NCBI GenBank assembly: GCA_016938035.1
Contig: JAFGVK010000025.1
Location: 28,292-92,291, forward strand
Source: Deltaproteobacteria bacterium
Lineage (GTDB): Bacteria > Myxococcota_A > UBA796 > GCA-2862545
Reading direction: 5' to 3'
DNA length: 64,000 nt
Part shown: piece after piece, positions 7,497 through 15,632 of the stretch
Layout: the number at the start of each line of letters is the position of its first letter
Position numbering within the stretch: position 1 is the first letter of the stretch
Program-made: the position numbers and the translations under genes
Notes under the pieces: model-generated
Seen by the model: only the letters and a program-made list of their open reading frames with translations
What the model was told of the DNA's origin: nothing
The model's database searches: none

Positions 7497-8423
7497 TCAG
7501 ATCCCGGCCCCACCGCAGAAGAGGGGGCGGTCGCGCCGTGACGCGGACTGGGACACCCTGCTCCCCGGGGGCAGCGCCTTGGTGAGCCAGACGTTGCCGC
7601 CGATCACCGAGCCCTGTCCCACCGTGATCCGCCCCAGCACCGTGGCCCCGGCGTAGATGATGACGTCGTCCTCCACGATGGGGTGGCGGGCGATGCCCTT
7701 GACCGGCTTGCCGTGCTCGTCGAGGGGGAAGGACACCGCGCCGAGGGTCACGCCCTGGTAGATGCGGACGTTCTTCCCGATGCGGGCCGTCTCGCCGATG
7801 ACGATCCCGGTGCCGTGATCCATGAAGAAGCGCTCGCCGATGGTGGCGCCAGGGTGGATGTCGATCCCGGTGATCGCGTGGGCGTGCTCAGTGAGGATGC
7901 GCGGGATGAGCGGCACCTCCAGCTCGTAGAGCTCGTGCGCGAGGCGGTAGTTGGTCATCGCGGTGATGCCCGGGTAGCAGAACACCGCCTCGTCGGGGGT
8001 GACCGCTGCGGGATCGCCCTCGAAGGCGGCGAGCACGTCCAGGGCGAGCATCCGCTTCACCTCGGGCAGGCGCTCCAGGAAGGCCTGGGTGATCCGCACA
8101 GAGTCGGTCCGGCACCTGTGGATGGTGGGGCGATCCGCGGTGCAGCCGTAGGCGATGCCCCGCTCGATCTGCTCGCGCAGCACCCGTGAGACCCTGTCGA
8201 GGGTGGCGCCCAGGTGGAAGGGCATGCTCTCCGCGGTGAGGTCGGGGGTACCGAAATAGGAGGGAAAGAGCACGGTGCGCAGGTCCTCGGCCACCTGCAC
8301 CAGCAGCTCTCGCGAGGGCAGCCGGTGCGGGCAGGCGGGGTGGCGCTCGGGGCGGGTGGTGATGTCCGCCTGGCAGAGGGCGTCGACCACCGCGGCGAGG
8401 GAGGTCCTGGTGGGGTCGAACAT
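7497..8423 (-). CDS. cysE: Serine O-acetyltransferase (long CysE/EpsC/SrpH type)
   Basis: CysE acetylates L-serine with acetyl-CoA to give O-acetylserine, the substrate of CysK. The 308-residue product has an N-terminal helical domain (about 1-170) and a C-terminal left-handed beta helix built from hexapeptide repeats (about 200-290: GIDIHPGATIGERFFMDHG, then GIVIGETARIGKNVRIYQG). The active-site DHGTG and the HPGATIG segment are intact. The start is ATG at 8423, sharing one base with the cysK stop, so the two are coupled. An in-frame extension upstream would run through cysK and is not real. It converges with the deformylase gene; the last 45 bp overlap the codon-like extension of that gene. 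Confidence 0.94.
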   Translation of the reverse strand: MFDPTRTSLAAVVDALCQADITTRPERHPACPHRLPSRELLVQVAEDLRTVLFPSYFGTPDLTAESMPFHLGATLDRVSRVLREQIERGIAYGCTADRPTIHRCRTDSVRITQAFLERLPEVKRMLALDVLAAFEGDPAAVTPDEAVFCYPGITAMTNYRLAHELYELEVPLIPRILTEHAHAITGIDIHPGATIGERFFMDHGTGIVIGETARIGKNVRIYQGVTLGAVSFPLDEHGKPVKGIARHPIVEDDVIIYAGATVLGRITVGQGSVIGGNVWLTKALPPGSRVSQSASRRDRPLFCGGAGI

Positions 8424-9352
8424 CAGCGTCCTCCGTCCTCGAAGAGCCAGGTCGAGAGGTAGCGCTCCCCAGAGTCGGGGAGCACCACCGCGATCCGCTT
8501 GCCAGCGCTCTCCGGGCGGGCCGCCACCTGGAGCGCGGCCCACAGGGCGGCGCCCGACGAGATCCCGGCGAGGATCCCCTCTCGCCGCGCCAGATCCCGC
8601 GCGGCGGCGCCCGCGTCCTCGGCGCTCACCTGGATGACCTCGTCAATTAGCGCGGGGTCGACCACCTCGGGCACGAAGCCCGCGCCGATCCCCATCAGCC
8701 GGTGCGGGCCTGGCTCCCCGCCCGACAGCACCGCGGACTCGACGGGCTCCACCGCGATCACGCGCAGGTGGGGCAGCTCCGCCCGTAGCCCCCGGGCGAG
8801 CCCGGTGATGGTACCGCCGGTGCCCACTCCGGCGACCAGGGTGTCCAGGCGCCCCCCTGTGTCGTCGAGGAGCTCCCTGGCGGTGGTGCGGAGGTGGGTG
8901 GCGGGGTTGGCGGGGTTGGCGAATTGGCGCAGGCTCAGGTGCCCTGGGCGCCCGGCGCGCTCGCTGGCTGCGGCGATCGCCCCCCGCATCCCCTCGCCCG
9001 CAGGGGTGAGGATCACCTCGGCCCCCAGCGCCTTGAGGAGCAGCACCCGCTCGCGGCTCATGTTCTCCGGCATGTAAATCACCACAGGGTAGCCCCGTGC
9101 GGCCCCAACAAAGGCGAGCCCGATCCCTGTGTTTCCAGAGGTCGCCTCCACCAGGGTCATGTCGGGACCCAGCAGCCCGCTGGCCTCTGCGTCCTCGATC
9201 ATCCCCAGGGCGATCCGGTCCTTTACGCTGGAGAGGGGGTTGAAGGCCTCGACCTTCACCAGCACCTCGGCGTCGAGCCCCTCGGTGAGGCGCCTGAGGC
9301 GTACGAGCGGGGTGTGGCCCACACAGTCGGTGATACTCTCGCGGATCGGCAC
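8423..9352 (-). CDS. cysK: Cysteine synthase (O-acetylserine sulfhydrylase)
   Basis: CysK is a pyridoxal-phosphate enzyme that makes cysteine from O-acetylserine and sulfide in the cytoplasm. The 309-residue length is typical. The PLP lysine is Lys44 in SSVKDRIA, the substrate loop is TSGNTGI at 71-77, and the phosphate-binding GVGTGGTITG follows in the middle. GISSGAA near the C-terminus completes the cofactor site. The start is a GTG at 9352 with AGGAG upstream. It is first in a cysK-cysE operon on the minus strand; the pair can form the cysteine synthase complex. A small hairpin lies in the leader 20 bases upstream. Confidence 0.96.
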   Translation of the reverse strand: MPIRESITDCVGHTPLVRLRRLTEGLDAEVLVKVEAFNPLSSVKDRIALGMIEDAEASGLLGPDMTLVEATSGNTGIGLAFVGAARGYPVVIYMPENMSRERVLLLKALGAEVILTPAGEGMRGAIAAASERAGRPGHLSLRQFANPANPATHLRTTARELLDDTGGRLDTLVAGVGTGGTITGLARGLRAELPHLRVIAVEPVESAVLSGGEPGPHRLMGIGAGFVPEVVDPALIDEVIQVSAEDAGAAARDLARREGILAGISSGAALWAALQVAARPESAGKRIAVVLPDSGERYLSTWLFEDGGR

Positions 9353-9371
9353 GGGATCTCCTGGGCTGGGA

Positions 9372-9388
9372 GAGGGGTGTATCCCCTC
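9372..9388 (-). promoter_or_regulatory. Short perfect hairpin in the cysK leader
   Basis: GAGGGG and CCCCTC form a perfect 6-bp stem with a 5-base loop, between the end of the 64-aa gene and the GTG start of cysK. There is no T-run after it, so it is a poor intrinsic terminator. It could be a leader hairpin or protein site acting on cysK-cysE, or chance in a GC-rich genome. Confidence 0.25.
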
Positions 9389-9413
9389 CGCAGTGGGGGA
9401 TCTGTGCCCTGCG

Positions 9414-9608
9414 CTACCCCACGGTGAAGAAACGCCCTGACGTACCTCCTTCGCCGATTTTTACTCGGGCTGGCCGGGCGCAGCGGGGGCAATGGCCCGC
9501 ATAGGCGGTGCCGTCCACGGTGCGGTAGAGCCTGGCGTAGGCCCGACAGCAGGAAAAATACACCCCGATCCAGGGTCTGGCGGGGGGCTGAGGGGGGAGG
9601 GGGGGCAT
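9414..9608 (-). CDS. Small conserved Cys-rich (zinc-ribbon-like) protein, 64 aa
   Basis: This short gene encodes 'RPWIGVYFSCC' near its start (Cys20, Cys21), then YRTVDGTAYAGHCPRC (Cys40, Cys43) and GGTSGRFF at the end. I recall near-identical small proteins in planctomycetes and myxobacteria with the same RPW-G-V-F-CC, DGTAY-G-CP-CG and GGTS-RFF patterns, so this is very likely a real conserved gene. The CC...CPxC arrangement could bind zinc or another metal. No function is known to me. It lies upstream of cysK on the same strand (61 bp apart) and is divergent from wecC. Confidence 0.75.
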   Translation of the reverse strand: MPPLPPQPPARPWIGVYFSCCRAYARLYRTVDGTAYAGHCPRCARPARVKIGEGGTSGRFFTVG

Positions 9609-9634
9609 GGCGGTCCTATTTCACTCCTGATCCT

Positions 9635-9658
9635 GTAGACGGTCCGGTCCCCGTCTAC
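9635..9658. promoter_or_regulatory. Perfect inverted repeat in the divergent promoter region of wecC
   Basis: An 8-bp inverted repeat, GTAGACGG and CCGTCTAC, with an 8-base spacer lies between the divergent 64-aa gene and wecC, 29 bases before the wecC start. It could be an operator for a dimeric regulator or a leader hairpin. I know of no regulator with this site. Confidence 0.35.
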
Positions 9659-9686
9659 TACCCTCCACACGCATCCGGAGGACAGC

Positions 9687-10886
9687 ATGGAACACTACGA
9701 CGTCTGTGTGATGGGGCTTGGCTACATCGGGCTCCCCACCGCCAGTCTCCTCGCCACCAAGGGGATGAGGGTGCGCGGGGTCGATGTTCGCCCCGAGGTG
9801 GTGGATCGCATCCGCCACGGCCGCTACGACGTGAAGGAGCCGGACCTCGACGTGCTGGTGCGCTCCGCGGTGCAGTCGGGGAACCTGGAGCCGGGTCTGG
9901 AGGCAGCCCCGGCGGACGTGTTCATGATCGCGGTGCCGACGCCCTTCCGGGAGGGACACGCCCCTGATCTCTCTTACGTGGAGGCAGCCACCGCCTCGCT
10001 GATCCCCTTCCTCGCAGAGGGGAACCTGGTGATCCTCGAGTCCACTAGCCCCGTCGGCACCACCGAGGAGGTGGAGCGGCAGATCACCGCGGCGCGCCCT
10101 GAGCTGAAGGGGCGGATCCTGGTCGCGCACTCCCCCGAGCGGGTGCTGCCGGGACAGATCCTCCAGGAGCTGGTGGGCAACGACCGTGTGGTGGGGGGCA
10201 TAGACGCCGCCTCGACCAAGGCGGTGGCTGCCTTCTACCGGCGCTTCGTCCGGGGTGAGGTGATGGAGACCACCGCCCGCACCGCCGAGATGACCAAGCT
10301 GGTCGAGAACTCCTACCGGGACGTGAACATCGCCTTCGCCAACGAGCTCTCGATGATCTGCGGCGAGCTGGGGATCTCGGTCCGGGAGCTGATTCGCTTC
10401 GCCAACCAGCACCCCAGGGTCGACATACTCCAGCCAGGGCCTGGCGTGGGGGGGCACTGCCTCGCGGTGGATCCCTGGTTCATCGTCTGGTCTGACCCAA
10501 AGAACGCCCGGATGATCCGCACCGCCCGCGAGGTGAACGTCACCAAGTCCGAGTGGGTGTTTGACCGGGTGGTGGAGAAGGCGGAGCGCTTCAAGAAGCC
10601 GGTCATCGCCGTGCTGGGCATCGCCTACAAGCCCGACGTGGACGACACCCGCGAGAGCCCATCCCTCCACATCGCGGGGCAGCTCCGCGAGCGGTACGGC
10701 GCCGACGTGCTGGTGGTGGAGCCCAACCTCACCGAACACCCCTGGTTCCCCCTCTTCGACGCCGAGGAGGCGGTGAGCCGGGCCGACGTGGTGGTGGCGC
10801 TGGTCTCGCACCGGGAGTTCAAGCACCTCGATCGAGAGCTGCTCAGCGCCAGGGTGGTGCTCGACATCTGCGGGGCCTTCCGGTGA
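9687..10886 (+). CDS. wecC: UDP-N-acetyl-D-mannosamine dehydrogenase
   Basis: WecC oxidises UDP-ManNAc twice with NAD+ to UDP-ManNAcA, a precursor for surface polysaccharide. The 399-residue product has the N-terminal Rossmann motif [10 protein letters not shown] (around 10-19), the substrate-binding PTPF segment around 90, and the catalytic Cys258 in [11 protein letters not shown]. The C-terminal UDP-binding domain ([18 protein letters not shown]) is intact. The ATG at 9687 follows GGAGGA. It overlaps wecB, which makes its substrate, so the pair forms a two-step module. Related UDP-sugar dehydrogenases share these motifs; coupling with wecB supports the ManNAc form. Confidence 0.93.
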   Translation: MEHYDVCVMGLGYIGLPTASLLATKGMRVRGVDVRPEVVDRIRHGRYDVKEPDLDVLVRSAVQSGNLEPGLEAAPADVFMIAVPTPFREGHAPDLSYVEAATASLIPFLAEGNLVILESTSPVGTTEEVERQITAARPELKGRILVAHSPERVLPGQILQELVGNDRVVGGIDAASTKAVAAFYRRFVRGEVMETTARTAEMTKLVENSYRDVNIAFANELSMICGELGISVRELIRFANQHPRVDILQPGPGVGGHCLAVDPWFIVWSDPKNARMIRTAREVNVTKSEWVFDRVVEKAERFKKPVIAVLGIAYKPDVDDTRESPSLHIAGQLRERYGADVLVVEPNLTEHPWFPLFDAEEAVSRADVVVALVSHREFKHLDRELLSARVVLDICGAFR

Positions 10887-12019
10887 TGCGCGTGCTCTCC
10901 ATCTTTGGCACCAGGCCCGAGGCGATCAAGATGGCCCCGGTGGTGAAGGCCCTGGAGGCGGATCCCCGCTTTGACAGCCGGATCTGCGTCACAGCACAGC
11001 ACCGGGAGATGCTGGACGCGGTGCTGGAGCTGTTCGAGCTGCGCCCGCACCACGACCTGGACATCATGCGGCCGGGGCAGGACCTGTTCGACATCACCTC
11101 CAAGGTGCTGCTCGGGCTGCGTGCGGTGCTGCGGGAGGAGCGCCCCGACGCGGTGCTGGTCCACGGCGACACTACCACCGCCCTCGCGGCGACGCTGGCT
11201 GCCTTCTATGAGCACGTCCCTGTCGGACATGTAGAGGCAGGCCTGCGCACCGGGGACCTGGACGCGCCCTTCCCAGAGGAGGCCAACAGGGTCCTCGCTG
11301 ACCGGATCTGCCGCTGGCACTTCGCCCCCACCGAGCACGCGAGGGGGGTGCTCCTGCGCGAGAAGATGGATCCCGAGGGGATCTTCGTGACGGGAAACAC
11401 GGTCATCGACGCGCTGCTGGACGTCCGCGACCGGGCGGAGGCGCTGCCGCTGGACACCTGCCGCGCGCCCTGGGGCAGCGCCTGGCAGCACGTGGTGGAC
11501 GGCGCGCCGTTCATTCTGGTCACCGGCCACCGCCGCGAGAGCTTCGGGGAGGGCTTCGAAGAGATCTGCAGGGCGCTGCGGGCTATCTCCCTCGCGCACC
11601 CCGAGGTCCACCTGGTCTACCCCGTGCACCTCAACCCGCAGGTGCAGGGGCCGGTCCACGCCCACCTCCACGGGCTCCCCAACGTCCACCTGCTGGCGCC
11701 GATGGATTACGTGCCCTTCGTGCGGCTGATGGGGCGCGCCACCTTGATCCTCACCGACTCAGGGGGCATCCAGGAGGAGGCGCCGGGGCTCGGCAAGCCG
11801 GTGCTGGTGATGCGGGACAAGACCGAGCGACCCGAGGGGGTCGCGGCGGGCACGGTGGTCCTGGTCGGGGCGCACGCCAGCCGCATCGTGGCGGGGGTGG
11901 AGCGCCTGCTGTCTGATCCCGCGGCCTACGCGGCGATGGCGCAGGCCCACAACCCCTACGGAGACGGGCAGGCCTCGGGCAGGATCTTGGAGGCACTGAT
12001 CGAGAGGATGCCGAGATGA
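10886..12019 (+). CDS. wecB: UDP-N-acetylglucosamine 2-epimerase (non-hydrolysing)
   Basis: WecB converts UDP-GlcNAc to UDP-ManNAc in the cytoplasm and feeds WecC. The 377-residue product carries the family's motifs: [13 protein letters not shown] at the N-terminus, [11 protein letters not shown] (around 33-43), GDTTTALA and [10 protein letters not shown] in the first half, [10 protein letters not shown] in the middle, and [11 protein letters not shown] plus [12 protein letters not shown] in the second half. The ATG at 10886 shares one base with the wecC stop; a GTG directly before it is also possible. The stop overlaps the next gene by 4 bp. Confidence 0.96.
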   Translation: MRVLSIFGTRPEAIKMAPVVKALEADPRFDSRICVTAQHREMLDAVLELFELRPHHDLDIMRPGQDLFDITSKVLLGLRAVLREERPDAVLVHGDTTTALAATLAAFYEHVPVGHVEAGLRTGDLDAPFPEEANRVLADRICRWHFAPTEHARGVLLREKMDPEGIFVTGNTVIDALLDVRDRAEALPLDTCRAPWGSAWQHVVDGAPFILVTGHRRESFGEGFEEICRALRAISLAHPEVHLVYPVHLNPQVQGPVHAHLHGLPNVHLLAPMDYVPFVRLMGRATLILTDSGGIQEEAPGLGKPVLVMRDKTERPEGVAAGTVVLVGAHASRIVAGVERLLSDPAAYAAMAQAHNPYGDGQASGRILEALIERMPR

Positions 12020-12855
12020 GCGTGCTGATCGCCGCGCTGACCTGTCTCGCGATGGGGCAGGTCAACACCGAGCGCCTGCGCCTGAGCCCCGAGGGAGAGG
12101 GGGTGACCGGCTCGGTGACCCTGGCCCTCACGGGGCTCACCGGCAACGTCGACTACTTCGAGACGGCCGGGAGCGTGGGGGTGGCTCAGCGCTGGGGGGA
12201 CAACCTGCTGTTCGGGGTGATCACCTCCAAGTACGCCACCAAGCGCAAGCGGGCCGATCGCCTCGCGGAGCCGGAGGGATCCCTCTTCGACCGAGACCGC
12301 CGCTACACCAACGCCCACCTGGCCGCGGCGCGCTACAACCGCTTCTTCACCGAGGAGGTGATCGGCGAGGTCTTCGTCCAGGCCGAGTACAACCAGTTCC
12401 TGCTCCTCGACCTCCGCGCGCTGGTGGGCGCAGGGCCGCGCCTCGCGGTGTTTGACCAGGAGCACGCCCAGGGCTGGGTGGGGGTCGCGGCGATGGCCGA
12501 GCTGGAGCGCCTTGACCCCGAGGAGATCGCCCCAGACGAGCAGGAGCAGCGCCTCACCCCGCGCGCTACCGCCTACCTGACCCTCAGCGCTCAGGTGGCC
12601 GAGGGGACCTCCCTGAGCACCACCTCCTACTACCAGCCCTCACTCCTGGGCCCGGGTGACTACAGGGTCTACAACGACACTCAGCTAGGGCTACAGGTGT
12701 CGGAGCGGCTCACCTGGGAGATCCTCGTCACGCTGCGCCACGACGCCAGCCCGCCGCGCCTCGCGCTCGCCGAGGGAGAGGACGTGCCGCTGAGGGAGCA
12801 GACCCTCCGGTCCACCGACGGGCAGATCGTGAACAAGCTCTCGTTGAAGTTCTAG
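12016..12855 (+). CDS. DUF481-like outer-membrane beta-barrel protein
   Basis: The 279-residue product starts with a short signal peptide ([15 protein letters not shown]) and continues with alternating hydrophobic and polar strands ending in the C-terminal 'KLSLKF', an outer-membrane barrel signature with terminal Phe. The opening '[18 protein letters not shown]' and the following GVAQRWGDN resemble DUF481 proteins, which are outer-membrane proteins of unknown function. The ATG at 12016 overlaps the wecB stop (ATGA), so the protein is produced with the polysaccharide precursor enzymes; a role in the envelope is plausible but not shown. Confidence 0.72.
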   Translation: MSVLIAALTCLAMGQVNTERLRLSPEGEGVTGSVTLALTGLTGNVDYFETAGSVGVAQRWGDNLLFGVITSKYATKRKRADRLAEPEGSLFDRDRRYTNAHLAAARYNRFFTEEVIGEVFVQAEYNQFLLLDLRALVGAGPRLAVFDQEHAQGWVGVAAMAELERLDPEEIAPDEQEQRLTPRATAYLTLSAQVAEGTSLSTTSYYQPSLLGPGDYRVYNDTQLGLQVSERLTWEILVTLRHDASPPRLALAEGEDVPLREQTLRSTDGQIVNKLSLKF

Positions 12856-12856
12856 G

Positions 12857-15565
12857 TTGGAACAGGTCCGACTGCGGGTGAACGGCCATCCGAGGGAGGG
12901 CCCGGCCGAGGCGAGGTTGCTCGACTGGCTGAGGGAGGCGCTGGGGCTGACCGGCGCCAAGGAGGGCTGCGACACGGGGGTCTGTGGCGCCTGCGCGGTG
13001 CTCATCGACGGGAGATCGCGGCGCTCATGCCGCCTCAGCCTGGCTGAGGTGGCGGGGGCGGAGGTGTGGACTGTGGAGGGCCTGAGCCCGGAGAGAGGCC
13101 TGTCCCCCCTGCAGCGGTCCCTCTCGGCGCACGGCGCGGTGCAGTGTGGCTACTGCACGCCTGGGCTGGTGGTGGGCGCCACCGCCCTGCTGGAGCGGAC
13201 GCCCCACCCGGAGGTCCAGGCGGTGCGGAGCGCGCTGCAGCCCCACCTCTGCCGCTGCACTGGCTATCAGCAGATCGTCGAGGCGGTGGTCGCGGTCGGG
13301 CGCGGTGAGGTGGGCGGGCCGCCGATCGCAGACGGGGTGGGGCGCTCGGTGGAGCGGGTGGACGCGGCGGACAAGCTGACGGGGCGCGCGCGCTACACGG
13401 GGGATCTGCCGGTCCCAGAGGGGGCCCTGCACGGGGCGCTGGTGCGGGCCTGGTCCGCCCACGCGCTGGTTCGGGAGCTCGATGTCGGCCCGGCCCTTGC
13501 CCTGCCAGGGGTCGTTCGGGTGCTGACCGCGGCGGACGTGCCGGGGGCGCTCACCTGGGGCAACGCGGTGCAGGACCAGCCGCTCTACGCCTCGGAGCGG
13601 ATCCGCTTCTGGGGCGAGCCAGTGGCGCTGGTGCTCGCCGAGAGCGAGGGGGCGGCCCGGGCGGGCGCTGCCGCGGTGCGGGTCGCGCTCGACCCGCTTC
13701 CGCCGGTGCGATCTCCCGAGGAGGCGCTGTCCGAGGGGGCCCCGCGCCTCCACCCGGGCGGCAACACCCTCACCGACCTGAGGTTGGAGCTTGGGGAGGG
13801 GAGCGCGGCGCTGGACAGGGCCGCGGTGGTGGTGGAGCGGACCTTCCGCACCGGCGCTCAGGAGCACGCGGCGCTTGAGACCGAGGTAGCCCTGGCCATC
13901 CCGGAGGGGGGGCGGATCACGGTCTACGCGCCCTCTCAGAACGTCTACTTTGACCGCCACCACCTGTGCAGGCTCCTCGCCCTGAGCTCGGCCCAGGTGC
14001 GGGTGATTCAGCCGGAGGTGGGGGCGGCGTTCGGCTCCCGCGAGGACCTGTACGCCCAGCCCCACGCGGCGCTTGGCGCGCTGCTCACCGGGAGGCCCGT
14101 GCGGGTCCGCTTCACCAGGCGCGAGTCCACCGTCGGCACCACCAAGCGCCACCCCGCGGTGATGCGCTACCGCCTCGGAGCGGACGCGGACGGGACGCTG
14201 TTGGGCCTGGAGGTGGACGTGCTCGCCGACACCGGCGCCTACGCTTCGTGGGGCCCCAACGTGGCCAAGAAGATGCTCGCTCACGCGGCGGGTCCCTACC
14301 GCATCCCGCACCTCTCGGCGCGGGTCCGGGTGGTCTACACCAACAGGGGGATCTCCGGCGCCTTCCGCGGCTACGGCGCGCCCCAGGTGACCTTCGCGGT
14401 GGAGGGGATCCTGGACGCGCTGGCGGAGGCGCTGGGGACGGACCCGGTGGCGCTGCGACGGCGCCACCTGCTGCGGAGCGGTGACCGCGCTGCTACCGGG
14501 CATATTGTCGACCAGGCGGGGGGGCTCCTGCGCTGCCTCGATCGGGCTCTGGAGGCTGCACCGCCCCTGTCTCCCCCGCCGGCCCCGTGGCGCGTGGGCC
14601 GAGGCGTGGCGCTGGGCTGGTATGGGATCGGCTACGGGCACGGGATCCGCGACATCGGCTCCGCGGTGGCAGAGCTGACCCCCAGGGGCTTCGAGATCCG
14701 CTGCTCCGCGGTGGACTACGGGCAGGGCGCGCGGACGGTGTTCACCCAGATCGCCGCTGAGGTGCTAGGGGTGGGGCGCCCTCGGCTGGTGGTGTTCACC
14801 GGGGACTCCGACACCACCCCGGACTCGGGCTCCAGCGTCGCATCGCGCCAGACCACCGTGTCGGGCGAGGCGGTGCGGCAGGCCGCGGAGCGGCTCCACC
14901 AGGGGCTCGTCGATCACCTCAGGGAGCGGTATGGGGTGGACGAGGTGCGCTTCGAGGCCGACGGCATCGCGCTGACAGGAGGGCCCACCCTGAGCTGGGA
15001 GGCGCTGGAGCGCGGCGCGCGCGAGGCTGGGGTGCGCCTGAGGCGCCAGGCCAGGGTGAAGTCCCACAGCGCCGCGCTCTCCCCGACCGGCGAGGGCGCG
15101 CCCTACGCCACCTATGCCTGGGGCGCGCACGTGGCTGAGGTGGCTGTCCATCCGCGGACGGGGCAGGTGCGCCTGCTCCGGCTGGTGGCGGCGCATGACG
15201 TGGGGCGGGCGATCCACCCGGACGCGGTGCGGGGCCAGATCCTCGGCGGCGCGGCTCAGGGGGTGGGGATGGCCCTGCTGGAGGACTACCCCTGGGACGA
15301 GGCGGCGGTGCCGGTGGCCCAGGATCTGTCCCGATACCGGCTCCCCCGCCTCCGTGACCTGCCCGCGCTGGTGGCGGTGATCGTCGAGGAGGAAGACGCG
15401 GTGGGCCCCTTTGGAGCCAAGGGGGTAGGGGAGCCCCCTACGGTGGTGGCCCCTGCGGCGATCGCCGCGGCCGTACGCGACGCGGTGGGCGCCGAGGTGC
15501 TGTCGCTGCCGATCTCGCGGGAGAGCCTGCGCGAGCGGGGCAGCGGGTCTCAACGATCAGAATAA
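12857..15565 (+). CDS. Fused 2Fe-2S / molybdopterin hydroxylase (Mop aldehyde oxidoreductase or selenium-dependent hydroxylase type)
   Basis: One 902-residue chain joins a plant-type 2Fe-2S domain (Cys38, 43, 46, 58), a second helical 2Fe-2S domain (Cys97, 100, 132, 134) and the large molybdenum-binding region; there is no FAD domain. This layout is that of Desulfovibrio aldehyde oxidoreductase and of the selenium-dependent xanthine dehydrogenase-like proteins. Active-site features are in place: AFRGYGAPQ for the Mo environment and GAKGVGEPP with the catalytic Glu859. The segment KRHP...TGAYASWG...AAGPY reads closer to the selenium-dependent group as I remember it, but that is only an impression. 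The start is a TTG at 12857, 1 bp after the previous stop. The substrate cannot be read from sequence. Confidence 0.88.
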   Translation: MEQVRLRVNGHPREGPAEARLLDWLREALGLTGAKEGCDTGVCGACAVLIDGRSRRSCRLSLAEVAGAEVWTVEGLSPERGLSPLQRSLSAHGAVQCGYCTPGLVVGATALLERTPHPEVQAVRSALQPHLCRCTGYQQIVEAVVAVGRGEVGGPPIADGVGRSVERVDAADKLTGRARYTGDLPVPEGALHGALVRAWSAHALVRELDVGPALALPGVVRVLTAADVPGALTWGNAVQDQPLYASERIRFWGEPVALVLAESEGAARAGAAAVRVALDPLPPVRSPEEALSEGAPRLHPGGNTLTDLRLELGEGSAALDRAAVVVERTFRTGAQEHAALETEVALAIPEGGRITVYAPSQNVYFDRHHLCRLLALSSAQVRVIQPEVGAAFGSREDLYAQPHAALGALLTGRPVRVRFTRRESTVGTTKRHPAVMRYRLGADADGTLLGLEVDVLADTGAYASWGPNVAKKMLAHAAGPYRIPHLSARVRVVYTNRGISGAFRGYGAPQVTFAVEGILDALAEALGTDPVALRRRHLLRSGDRAATGHIVDQAGGLLRCLDRALEAAPPLSPPPAPWRVGRGVALGWYGIGYGHGIRDIGSAVAELTPRGFEIRCSAVDYGQGARTVFTQIAAEVLGVGRPRLVVFTGDSDTTPDSGSSVASRQTTVSGEAVRQAAERLHQGLVDHLRERYGVDEVRFEADGIALTGGPTLSWEALERGAREAGVRLRRQARVKSHSAALSPTGEGAPYATYAWGAHVAEVAVHPRTGQVRLLRLVAAHDVGRAIHPDAVRGQILGGAAQGVGMALLEDYPWDEAAVPVAQDLSRYRLPRLRDLPALVAVIVEEEDAVGPFGAKGVGEPPTVVAPAAIAAAVRDAVGAEVLSLPISRESLRERGSGSQRSE

Positions 15566-15571
15566 ATGTTC
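15560..15571. promoter_or_regulatory. Imperfect LexA-like box ahead of the nuclease operon
   Basis: GAATAAATGTTC matches the GAAC-N4-GTTC box of imuA with one mismatch and extends to CAGAAT...GTTCAG. It covers the stop codon of the molybdenum hydroxylase and lies 62 bases before the first gene of the EEP-recCBD-sbcDC run. A near-palindrome centred on TCACGTGA (15583-15590) follows. One mismatch in a 12-base site can arise by chance, so this is tentative. Confidence 0.4.
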
Positions 15572-15632
15572 AGTGTAGGGCTTCACGTGAGGCCACAATC
15601 AGGCTACGCTCAGAGCCACGAAGGAGAACCCG

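Noticed and set aside
13025..14641. 538-codon antisense frame inside the molybdenum hydroxylase gene
   Set aside because: Shadow of a GC-rich gene; no motifs, and all Fe-S and Mo motifs are on the plus strand.
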